This document shows, in pieces, positions 34,226-42,571 of a stretch of 64,000 nt of DNA. The stretch lies in assembly GCA_947302355.1 (NCBI GenBank), contig CAMYUU010000003.1:1-64000 (forward strand). Reading direction: 5' to 3'. The position numbers and the translations under genes were made by a program. Every line of letters starts with the position of its first letter. The stretch's first letter is position 1. The notes under the pieces were generated by a model. That model worked only from the letters and a program-made list of their open reading frames with translations, had not been told where the DNA came from and made no database searches. This DNA is from an uncultured Candidatus Saccharibacteria bacterium. Lineage in GTDB: Bacteria > Patescibacteriota > Saccharimonadia > Saccharimonadales > Saccharimonadaceae.

Positions 34226-36973
34226 CTAGTGATGGCCAGAAGAATTAGAATTGGACCCCGAAGAATCGCTGGAGCTATTGGAATTATTAGACGAACTTGG
34301 GGTTAAGGTCATTTCATCTGATGCTGTATAGCCAGTAGAATCCGATATAACTAGACGCACCGAAGTTTCAGTACCTTTAAGGGTATACCCGTTGATTGTA
34401 CCGTCACCACCAAGCGAAATACCATTCTGTTCAACACCATTTACATATAGCGTATATCCCTCGATGTCATACGAACCACGACGAATGGTCGCTATGATTT
34501 TGTTGCCGCTCGTGGAGAGTGAGAGCCGAGGCGGAGTGTAATCACAGGTATCTTTCGTATCTTTATTATATGGCTCTGGTACACTATAGACTTCGTTGCC
34601 AGTCATCGGATCGGTAGTTTTAGTAACCTCTACTTCAATCTTATAGGATTCGTCCGTACAGTCTGAAGCTAGAAGATGATTATAGCGGTTAAAGGTAAGT
34701 GTCTCTTTCGTGACACCGGAATTCTTAGAAGCATTAAACCAGCTTGGCCAGATATCCGAATGGCCATTAATAGTAAGCGTCTGAATACCGTCTGGTCGCG
34801 CTGGTTGATCACCATAGCTCCAGCGTCCGTCTGGCTCATAAACTTCCTTATGTACACGTTCCATATAATGACCAACCGTAAAGCGAACGACATCATTGGT
34901 ATTAGAAGAAAGTCCCGACCCGTCATGGTTACCGTTCCAAACGAAGGTTGAAACCGCAGTAGAATAACTCTCAATGAGCGAGTCTTTTGTGACTGCGGAG
35001 TTGGTAGTGGTGGTGGTACCAGTCTTGGTTGCGGTCCAGACATCAGGTACCACGAAACCTTCATTATTAAACCAACGTGCGCCGTGATCACTTAAAATGC
35101 TAGAAATCATATACGCAACTTGGTCATCTACTACGCGAGTGCTTTCGCTGTCGGTCCAACTCTCAATGACCTCACCAGAGGAATTTTTGATTTCTAGAAT
35201 ATATGATAGATCTTTGTAGGAACCGCCGCGAGCTAGAGAAGCATAGGCGTTAGCATGCTCTACCATACGCACATTACAACCAGACCCGATGGCGATGGAG
35301 AGACCGTAATCCTCGCGGCCTTCACAATACGTCTTATCTCCGAGCGCATGCGCGATTTCTAGAGAATTGTCTATCCCGTTGATATAAAGGGCTTTAACGG
35401 CTGCAATATTCAATGAATGCCCGAGTGAGAAACGAATGGTCACATTGCCATAGAAAGAACCAGTGGCATTACCAAGTGAACAGCCACTAGTGGCTCCAGC
35501 ACAGTAAATGCGGTTAATGTTTTCATCTTTCAAGACCGAACCAGGCCCATAGTTAATTCCTTCTCGCTCCATAAAGAGTGGCGCGTAATCGAGTATAGGC
35601 TTGATTGAAGATCCTGGCTCAATCAAGGAATCAGACGTAACATTGAGCTCGCCATATGATGCATTAAAGAAGTCAACAGAGCCTACCATTGCGACAATTT
35701 GTGAAGTTTCTACATCTACAGAAACCAAGGCAATATTGTCGCTGTTATTTTTATATGTATGCTCTCGCCCTACAGCCACAGCGTCCTCCGCAATCTGTTG
35801 AGCACGGTAATCTAGAGTGGTCTTGATGGTCCAACCACCGGCTCGCATGGTTTGAATACCATATTTTTCTTCGAGCTGAGAACGAACTTCTAGTACGAAA
35901 TGTGGGGCTAACATGTCGGCATACTGATTGGATTCTGGCCTGATGGTTTCGAGAATCGCAATTTCTTTAGCTTCATTGGCCTCTTCCTCCGTAATGTAGC
36001 CCATTTGAACCATTGATTCAAGAACTTTATGCTGGCGCTCAATTAACATTTCGTTGCCATATGTATTGTATGGGTTAAGTACGCCTGGATTATTTGGAAT
36101 AGCCGCCAGTAAAGCTGACTCTGCTAGATCAAGATCTTTAGCCGATTTGCCAAAATAAGTCTGCGCAGCTGACTCTACGCCATTACGGCGACCGCCGTAT
36201 GGAGATTGATTGAGATACATCGTAAGAATTTGGTCTTTATTGTACATTTTTTCTAGCTCGATTGATAAAATGAGCTCTTTAATTTTGCGGGTCAAACCGC
36301 CACGGTTTTCGCTAGCCGCCTCATCAGAGAAATAAACCTGCTTAATTAATTGCTGAGTAAGAGTAGAGCCACCTTGTACTCCATGTCCGGTCACGGTAGA
36401 TAGGGTAGCACGAATTAAAGCGCTAAAATCAACACCGATATGATTGTAGAAGTTTTTATCTTCAATCGCAATTGTGGCTTGACGCATGTACTCAGAGATC
36501 TCATCATCATTAACCACCAAGCGATAATCTTCGGTACCAGTGTCTTTCCACAGCACTACGCCATTACGGTCTAGATAAGTATTAACGGTTTCCGAAATCG
36601 TCATTTCATCAAGACGGATTTCATCAAGGTCCTTTTTATAATAAAGGAAAAGTCCGCCGATGAAAATTATCAGAATAAGTATGCTAGCTGCTATGAATTT
36701 AAGGATGGCTTTTTGACCACGCCACGAAAACCACCATTTGAATACGCGCTTAGGGTGCAGTCTAGCAAAGAAACGCTTGACTGGCTCCTTTGGTAGTTTA
36801 GCCAACTCTTCGGCTCGGCGCCTAGAATTCGCTTCCTTGCGTTCTTGATGGTTGTACACCAAACTAGAATACAAATTTAAATTTTTTCTCGCAGTTTTTT
36901 TGGAAGATTTTTTCGTCCTCTTCGTTTTAGATGATTTGGACGGCAAAATCGTCCCCGATAACTTTTTTGCCAT
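34226..36973 (-). CDS. penicillin-binding protein 1A (class A PBP)
   Basis: A 915-residue bifunctional peptidoglycan synthase. A basic cytoplasmic N-terminus precedes a TM helix (about 85-107). A GT51 glycosyltransferase domain contains EDKNFYNHIGVDFSALIRA and GGSTLTQQLIKQ. The transpeptidase domain has SxxK (EPGSSIKP), SxN (SLN) and KTGT. An Ig-like region and a Ser/Asn-rich tail follow. The start is MAKKLSG, because TATAAT (minus strand, 36980-36985) lies 6 nt upstream; an earlier ATG at 37000 would include the promoter. Confidence 0.95.
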   Translation of the reverse strand: MAKKLSGTILPSKSSKTKRTKKSSKKTARKNLNLYSSLVYNHQERKEANSRRRAEELAKLPKEPVKRFFARLHPKRVFKWWFSWRGQKAILKFIAASILILIIFIGGLFLYYKKDLDEIRLDEMTISETVNTYLDRNGVVLWKDTGTEDYRLVVNDDEISEYMRQATIAIEDKNFYNHIGVDFSALIRATLSTVTGHGVQGGSTLTQQLIKQVYFSDEAASENRGGLTRKIKELILSIELEKMYNKDQILTMYLNQSPYGGRRNGVESAAQTYFGKSAKDLDLAESALLAAIPNNPGVLNPYNTYGNEMLIERQHKVLESMVQMGYITEEEANEAKEIAILETIRPESNQYADMLAPHFVLEVRSQLEEKYGIQTMRAGGWTIKTTLDYRAQQIAEDAVAVGREHTYKNNSDNIALVSVDVETSQIVAMVGSVDFFNASYGELNVTSDSLIEPGSSIKPILDYAPLFMEREGINYGPGSVLKDENINRIYCAGATSGCSLGNATGSFYGNVTIRFSLGHSLNIAAVKALYINGIDNSLEIAHALGDKTYCEGREDYGLSIAIGSGCNVRMVEHANAYASLARGGSYKDLSYILEIKNSSGEVIESWTDSESTRVVDDQVAYMISSILSDHGARWFNNEGFVVPDVWTATKTGTTTTTNSAVTKDSLIESYSTAVSTFVWNGNHDGSGLSSNTNDVVRFTVGHYMERVHKEVYEPDGRWSYGDQPARPDGIQTLTINGHSDIWPSWFNASKNSGVTKETLTFNRYNHLLASDCTDESYKIEVEVTKTTDPMTGNEVYSVPEPYNKDTKDTCDYTPPRLSLSTSGNKIIATIRRGSYDIEGYTLYVNGVEQNGISLGGDGTINGYTLKGTETSVRLVISDSTGYTASDEMTLTPSSSNNSNSSSDSSGSNSNSSGHH

Positions 36974-37086
36974 GAATACATTATACACTAAATAGAACAA
37001 AAAAGGTAAAGTTTTTTAACAATGACCAGCCGAGCCTACGCAAAAGTCAGTAGTACCGAAATATTATTATGTGCTATTATTAATAT

Positions 37087-38727
37087 ATGCGAAAATTCAA
37101 ATTTCGATCCGTGGTGGCGTTAGCAAATATGAGACTGTCGATCAAATCGGCAGCGATTGTACTTGCAAGCTCGACCTTAGTTTCGGCACTGCTGGGACTT
37201 TTTCGCGATCGCCTTTTAAACTCTTATTACCTAGGTACATACCCCACTGGTATCGATGCCTATACTGCGGCTTTTACGATTCCTGATTTCATGTTTTTCA
37301 TATTAACTTCTGGAGCACTATCAGTTTCGTTTATCCCGGTTTTTAATCAGCGTTTAATAACAGGAAATAAGAAATCCGCTTGGGAACTTTCATCTAGTCT
37401 TTTGAATTTGCTTGCTATCGTTACTTTGGTTACAAGTATCTTAATCATGATTTTCGCCGATCCTCTAATTCGTTATGTCGTAAGCCCCGGACTGGATGAG
37501 TCTGGCATGATTTTGGCCATTAATATGACGCGCGTGATTGCGATTAATCCGTTTCTATTTTCTATAGCTACAGTACTAACTTCGATTCAGCAGGCGGTAG
37601 GACGTTTTATTTTTTATTCTTTTGCGCCAGCTATATATAATGTGGGCATTATTATCGGTATTACTTGGTTTACGAACGGCATCAATATTTTTGGCGTGCA
37701 AATTTTCGAAGGTGGTATTATGGGCGTCGCACTTGGCGTGATTCTAGGTGCAGTAATGCAATTAGTGGTATCGCTAATTGGACTATTTGGTCTAGGTATG
37801 GACTACGATTTCAAAATCAAGTGGCGTAATCAGGGCTTTCGCTCAATCTTGAGATTACTACCAGCGCGTTCACTCGACCAGGGAATCGATTACGTGAATG
37901 GAATTGTAAATACCAACCTTTCTTCTCGCATGGGGGCGGGCGCAGTGCGTTCGTTCAACCAAGCATCTTCGCTGCACCAAATGCCGATAAACTTGATTGG
38001 TGTTGCTATTTCTACGGCTTTCTTTCCAAGACTAACCGAGCAACTTGGATGTGGCGACCAGAAGAAATTCTACGACACTTTCAGGACGGCGCTTCGTACA
38101 ATCATTTGGATATCTTTACCGGTTGCAGTTATATCTTACTTTGGACGGGGTTATGTCACGAGTTTTGTATCAAACATTGGTAATAATGATAGCAATGGTA
38201 CTATTGCGTCGATTCTGGGTACTTTATGCATAGCGATATTTGCAAGATCGATTTTCCATATTGCGTCTCGTGGTTTCTATGCCTACCAAGACACTAAAAC
38301 ACCTTTTCTAGTATCAATTCTTGCGGTTGGCTTTACTATTATTCTATCGGTTTGGTTTTACTCTTTAGGATGGGGCGTAGACGGACTAGGTTGGGCACAA
38401 TCCATCGGCGCGCTCTTAGAGATTATTATTTTACTATATATATTACAGCGTCGTTCGAGAAGGGAGCTACTAGATTTGTCATTTTGGCGAGCGTTCATCA
38501 GGATGCTTTTTGCTACAGTAATTTCTGGGTGTGTAGCCTTCTCTATGACTAAATTTGTTCCGCTCATGGCTACCGATAACTCTCTCGTAATTACAGTGCC
38601 TAAATTTCTGTTAATTTCGACAACTTCATTCATTGCGTACTTGCTTGCAAGCTATTTCTTGAATCTGAAGGAAGCTGGACCAATTCTTGGATACTTCAAG
38701 AAAATTCTCTTTAGAAACGTAAAATAA
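37087..38727 (+). CDS. murJ: lipid II flippase MurJ
   Basis: A 546-residue MVF-family transporter with about 14 hydrophobic segments. It has the N-terminal SALLGLFRDRLLNSYY, the TM1-2 segment FTIPDFMFFILTSGALSVSFIPVF and an RSL-type loop LLPARSLDQGIDYVNG. It flips lipid II across the membrane. A TATTAT box lies 6 nt before the ATG. It is divergent from the PBP1A gene, consistent with a wall-synthesis pair sharing an intergenic region. Confidence 0.93.
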   Translation: MRKFKFRSVVALANMRLSIKSAAIVLASSTLVSALLGLFRDRLLNSYYLGTYPTGIDAYTAAFTIPDFMFFILTSGALSVSFIPVFNQRLITGNKKSAWELSSSLLNLLAIVTLVTSILIMIFADPLIRYVVSPGLDESGMILAINMTRVIAINPFLFSIATVLTSIQQAVGRFIFYSFAPAIYNVGIIIGITWFTNGINIFGVQIFEGGIMGVALGVILGAVMQLVVSLIGLFGLGMDYDFKIKWRNQGFRSILRLLPARSLDQGIDYVNGIVNTNLSSRMGAGAVRSFNQASSLHQMPINLIGVAISTAFFPRLTEQLGCGDQKKFYDTFRTALRTIIWISLPVAVISYFGRGYVTSFVSNIGNNDSNGTIASILGTLCIAIFARSIFHIASRGFYAYQDTKTPFLVSILAVGFTIILSVWFYSLGWGVDGLGWAQSIGALLEIIILLYILQRRSRRELLDLSFWRAFIRMLFATVISGCVAFSMTKFVPLMATDNSLVITVPKFLLISTTSFIAYLLASYFLNLKEAGPILGYFKKILFRNVK

Positions 38728-38744
38728 ATGTTATAATTTAATAC

Positions 38745-39032
38745 ATGGATATAAAACGCGAGGATATTTTGCATTTAGCCGAGTTGTCGGAATTTACGCT
38801 CTCCGATGCGGAAATTGATGATCTTGGCGAAGATTTGAAGGGGATTATCAAATATATTTCACAGCTAGATGAGCTTAATACTGATCAAGTTGAACCTACT
38901 TATCAAGTTTTTGAAATGGATAATGTATGGCGCGAGGATAAAATATTACCCCAAGAAGCCGAACGCGAGATGCTACTAGAACTAAGCAAAGAAGATCAAG
39001 ATCATCAAATTAAAGTACCAAAGGTGTTGTAA
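38745..39032 (+). CDS. gatC: Asp-tRNA(Asn)/Glu-tRNA(Gln) amidotransferase subunit C
   Basis: A 95-residue GatC. It has the family N-terminus (IKREDILHLAELSEFTLSDAEI), ISQLDELNTDQVEPTYQVFEM and a C-terminal helix that stabilises GatA. TATAAT lies 7 nt before the ATG: leaderless. It overlaps gatA by one base (TAATG). Confidence 0.94.
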   Translation: MDIKREDILHLAELSEFTLSDAEIDDLGEDLKGIIKYISQLDELNTDQVEPTYQVFEMDNVWREDKILPQEAEREMLLELSKEDQDHQIKVPKVL

Positions 39033-40492
39033 TGAAGATAGCAAATAAAAAAGTCACTGCCGAAAGATTAGTAAAAGATGCTTTAGCAAAAGCTAAACAT
39101 TTTGCCGATTATAATATATTTACTTTTCTCAATGAAGAGGGCGCCATTAAAAAAGCTCGTGAAATTGACGCAAAAATCGCAAAAGGCGAAAAGGTCGGAA
39201 AACTAGCTGGTGTTCCATATGCATTAAAAGATAATTTTTTGAGCCCAGAAGGCGAAACTACCGCTTCGGCGCATATATTGCAAGGTTTTACTTCGCCTGT
39301 AACCGCTACGGCCGTAGCGAAACTGGAGGCCGAAGGCGCTATTATGATTGGTCGCACCAATTTGGATGCTTTTGCGCATGGCTCTTCTACGGAGAACTCG
39401 TATTTTGGACCCACACTAAACGCATTCGATCGCGAGCGGGTAGCTGGTGGGTCGTCTGGTGGATCCGCAGTGGCAGTAGCGCTCGATATAGTAGAGTTTG
39501 CCACCGGTACAGACACTGGCGGATCGATTCGCCAACCAGCTTCTTTTAACGGTGTTTACGGACTAAAACCTACATATGGTTGTATTTCTAGGTATGGAGT
39601 GGTAGCCATGGCATCATCTACCGATTGCATAGGTTTCTTTACAAAAACTCCAGATGATATGGATCTTTTAATGTCTATCGCTTCTGGGCAAGATTCTAAA
39701 GATATGACTACGCTTCCAGATTACTATAATACAGAACTTGAAAGGTCTCATCTCGGACACGCTCAAGGGCGCTCGCCCAAGCTTACGGTCCTCGATGAGA
39801 CATCTTCAAGTTCTATCTCAAATAACCATAAAGCTTCTGGTTGCCGCGTAGGTATTATTAAGGATTTTGATAACGATTCGGTAGACGCAGAAATCCGTCA
39901 GGCATTGAAAGAAAAGTGCGAGCTGCTAAAGTCGAAAGGCCATGAGATAGTAGAACTTGAAATGCCTAGCCTTAAGTATGCCTTAAGTGCATATTATATT
40001 ATTGTACCAGCTGAAGTAGCTAGCAATCTTTCTCGTTATGACGGAATAAGATACGGTTTTCGTTCTGACGACTCGGCGGTCTTAGACGATCTTTACGATC
40101 ACACGCGCAGTGAAGGATTCATGCCCGAGAATAAGCGCAGAATTATGATTGGAAATTTCGTTTTGTCTAGTGGATTTTATGATGCATATTTCTTAAAAGC
40201 GGCAAAGGCTCGCACATTAATTATCAAAGAATACGAGAAAGCATTTTCTAAAGTTGATTTCATTTTGACTCCTGTAGCACCGAATCCAGCTTTTAAGTTA
40301 GGCGAAAAAGTAAACGATCCTGTGGCAATGTACTTGGAAGACGTGATGAGTGTATCGCTAAATCTAGCGGGCGTGCCTGGATTAACCGTACCCGCAGGGA
40401 AGACAAAAACTGGGCTCCCGTTGGGTCTGCAACTAGTTGGACCGCGTAGGAGTGACAAGAATCTTATAGAATTTGCAAAGGAGCTAAAATAA
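39032..40492 (+). CDS. gatA: Asp/Glu-tRNA amidotransferase subunit A with palindromic-element insertion
   Basis: A 486-residue amidase-signature protein. It has the catalytic Lys in PYALKDNFLSP, the cis-Ser/Ser nucleophile region GGSSGGSAVAVA and DTGGSIRQPASF. It releases ammonia from Gln for transamidation of tRNA. Residues about 234-262, between the conserved SGQDSKDMTTLPDYY and RVGIIKDF, contain the palindromic-element peptide (SHLGHAQGRSPKLTVLDE) and are extra relative to the family. The stop overlaps the next gene. Confidence 0.95.
   Translation: MKIANKKVTAERLVKDALAKAKHFADYNIFTFLNEEGAIKKAREIDAKIAKGEKVGKLAGVPYALKDNFLSPEGETTASAHILQGFTSPVTATAVAKLEAEGAIMIGRTNLDAFAHGSSTENSYFGPTLNAFDRERVAGGSSGGSAVAVALDIVEFATGTDTGGSIRQPASFNGVYGLKPTYGCISRYGVVAMASSTDCIGFFTKTPDDMDLLMSIASGQDSKDMTTLPDYYNTELERSHLGHAQGRSPKLTVLDETSSSSISNNHKASGCRVGIIKDFDNDSVDAEIRQALKEKCELLKSKGHEIVELEMPSLKYALSAYYIIVPAEVASNLSRYDGIRYGFRSDDSAVLDDLYDHTRSEGFMPENKRRIMIGNFVLSSGFYDAYFLKAAKARTLIIKEYEKAFSKVDFILTPVAPNPAFKLGEKVNDPVAMYLEDVMSVSLNLAGVPGLTVPAGKTKTGLPLGLQLVGPRRSDKNLIEFAKELK
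39733..39814 (+). repeat. palindromic element (short form) inside gatA
   Basis: A 43-nt core (39753-39795) with arms AGAACTTGAAAGGTCTCATC (39733-39752) and GATGAGACATCTTCAAGTTC (39794-39813), inverted with a small mismatch. The inner stem is AGGGCG / CGCCC. It is translated in the same element frame as the lysS and gatB copies. Confidence 0.9.
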
Positions 40493-40911
40493 TGGATGGG
40501 GAAGTAGTAATATTTATTCTAGCGATTTTAATCGTCGCGGTTTTGATTTTTGTGGCAATCCTACTGACTGGCAAGCGCGGCTATCATTTTAATGTTGAAT
40601 ACTATCAGACAAGATTTCTAGAGATCGAGAATAAACTAGACCAGAATAATCCCGCATCTTTTATGACCACGATTATTGAGGCTGACAAACTGCTCGATAA
40701 AGCACTGATGGAGATGGGGGCGCCAGGCAAGACGATGGGCGATCGATTAAAAAAATACGGTGGCAGATTTACTAATCTAAACGCCGTCTGGCGAGCGCAT
40801 AAGCTTCGTAATGTACTGGCGCACGAGTCGGACGCTAGTGTTAGTTATAAACAAGCGTCAAATGCCCTAGCGATATATAAGCAAGCATTAAAAGATTTAG
40901 GGGCAATATAG
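40492..40911 (+). CDS. membrane-anchored protein with HEPN-like RNxxxH motif
   Basis: A 139-residue protein. A strongly hydrophobic helix (about 4-26) precedes a soluble helical domain of about 105 residues ending in WRAHKLRNVLAHESD, which contains RNxxxH, the catalytic-type motif of HEPN ribonuclease domains. The motif is short and may be coincidental. It lies between gatA and gatB, overlapping the gatA stop and 11 nt before gatB, so it is in the amidotransferase operon. Confidence 0.6.
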   Translation: MDGEVVIFILAILIVAVLIFVAILLTGKRGYHFNVEYYQTRFLEIENKLDQNNPASFMTTIIEADKLLDKALMEMGAPGKTMGDRLKKYGGRFTNLNAVWRAHKLRNVLAHESDASVSYKQASNALAIYKQALKDLGAI

Positions 40912-40922
40912 AAAGGAGTTAT

Positions 40923-42431
40923 ATGAAATATTTACCGACCATCGGAATCGAATGCCACGTACAACTCTGCACCAAAACCAAATTGTTTTCTGAAGTTGAT
41001 AACGACGCTAGAGGAAAAGAGCCAAATTCTTGCGTGTCGCCAATAGACTATGCGCTACCAGGCATGCTGCCGAGGTTGAATGGCGAGGCGATTAGATTTG
41101 CGATTTTGGCTGGACGAGCAATGAACTGCAAAATAAACTTACACTCTAGATTCGACCGCAAGCATTACTTTTATCCAGATTCGCCAAAAGGCTACCAAAT
41201 CACGCAATTTTATCAGCCAATCATCGGAGCTGGCTATGTGGAGTTGCCTTCTGGTACGAAAATCCGAATTGAGCATGCACACCTAGAGGGAGATGCCGGT
41301 AAACTAACTCATTTTGATACGTATTCCCTCGTAGACTTCAACCGTGTGGACACGCCGCTAATTGAGATTGTATCGATGCCCGACATACATTCGGCGAAGG
41401 ACGCGCACGATTACTGCAAAGAACTCTGGAGATTGATGTGTCATGCCGGAGTAACTTATGGTGATTTATATAACGGAAATATGCGATTTGACGTGAATAT
41501 CTCTTTAGCACCAGAAGGGTCAAAGGAGCTAGGAACGCGCGCCGAAGTTAAAAACTTGAACTCATTCCGCTCAGTAGAACGCGCTACGTCTTATGAAATT
41601 AAACGGCAAAGTAAATTGCTTGATCAGGGTAAAAAAGTGGTTCAGGAAACACGGGGATGGAGTGATGCTGAGGGAAAGACAACTGGGCAAAGGAGTAAAG
41701 AAGAGGCTAAGGATTATCGCTATATGCCGGAACCAGATTTACCGCCAATTAATTTGTCCAAGGAATTTGTCGAAACCGAATCGGCAAAACTACCACTGAT
41801 GCCGTCGGATTATCGCTCAGCATTTAGTGACGCTGTTAAGCCTGATACGCTTGAGATACTGTTGGATTATCCACAATTGATGCAGAAATTAGGTGAGATA
41901 GCTTCGCCATCCCATCTCGGACACACGTCGCTACGCTCCAGCGTCCCAAGGGGCTTTCAAGGCCGTTCGGCCAAGCTTATGGTCCTCGATGGGATGGCTT
42001 CAACTATTTCTTTAATCTCTAACTTATTCACGTCAGTACTACTGGCGGAAGAAAAATCAGCAGAGTATCTTAATGATTTACCGAGCGCCAAAGATTTAAT
42101 AGAACTCGCTGAAATGAACGAGAAAAAAGAGTTATCCTCTACAGCAACAAAAGAAGTATTCTTAAAGCTATTTGATCCACAAATGAAAGGTCGCGGAACC
42201 AAAAATATCGCCAAAGAGCTAGGCTTAATTCAAGAAAACGATCTAGGAGCCTTGGAAAAGATTGTAGATGTGGTACTAGCGAAGCCCGAAACTCAAAAAG
42301 CTCAGAATGATTTTAAGGCTGGGGAAGAAAAAGTGATAGGATTCTTAGTAGGGCAGGTAATGAAAGAGTCTCATGGCAAGGCGAATCCAGGCGCCGTACA
42401 AAAAATTTTACGAGACAGGCTTTCTAAGTAG
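40923..42431 (+). CDS. gatB: Asp/Glu-tRNA amidotransferase subunit B with palindromic-element insertion
   Basis: A 502-residue GatB. It has the N-terminal GIECHVQLCTKTKLFSEVDND, the kinase-like cradle (FDRKHYFYPDSPKGYQITQFYQPI, HLEGDAGK, DFNRVDTPLIEIVS) that phosphorylates the misacylated tRNA, and a helical and YqeY-like tail. Residues about 328-360 are an element-encoded insertion at the start of the tail region. RBS AGAAAGGAG. It completes GatCAB, needed where GlnRS or AsnRS is absent. Confidence 0.95.
   Translation: MKYLPTIGIECHVQLCTKTKLFSEVDNDARGKEPNSCVSPIDYALPGMLPRLNGEAIRFAILAGRAMNCKINLHSRFDRKHYFYPDSPKGYQITQFYQPIIGAGYVELPSGTKIRIEHAHLEGDAGKLTHFDTYSLVDFNRVDTPLIEIVSMPDIHSAKDAHDYCKELWRLMCHAGVTYGDLYNGNMRFDVNISLAPEGSKELGTRAEVKNLNSFRSVERATSYEIKRQSKLLDQGKKVVQETRGWSDAEGKTTGQRSKEEAKDYRYMPEPDLPPINLSKEFVETESAKLPLMPSDYRSAFSDAVKPDTLEILLDYPQLMQKLGEIASPSHLGHTSLRSSVPRGFQGRSAKLMVLDGMASTISLISNLFTSVLLAEEKSAEYLNDLPSAKDLIELAEMNEKKELSSTATKEVFLKLFDPQMKGRGTKNIAKELGLIQENDLGALEKIVDVVLAKPETQKAQNDFKAGEEKVIGFLVGQVMKESHGKANPGAVQKILRDRLSK
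41906..41998 (+). repeat. palindromic element (long form) inside gatB
   Basis: A 73-nt core (41917-41989) with perfect 11-nt inverted arms GCCATCCCATC (41906-41916) and GATGGGATGGC (41988-41998). It is nearly identical to the lysS core, including the 30-nt extra segment, but with the GGCC-GTTC-GGCC inner stem of the copy near uvrB. Confidence 0.92.
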
Positions 42432-42571
42432 TAGATAATCTTTTCGGCTGATGGCGATATCATAAAAATGAGCTTTATTTTTATAATTATTTGTGCTACA
42501 ATAGTTAAAAGTATGTCTTGTTTTTGAGTGTGGAACTCACAAGAAGTGAATAATAAATTATAAAGGAGCAT

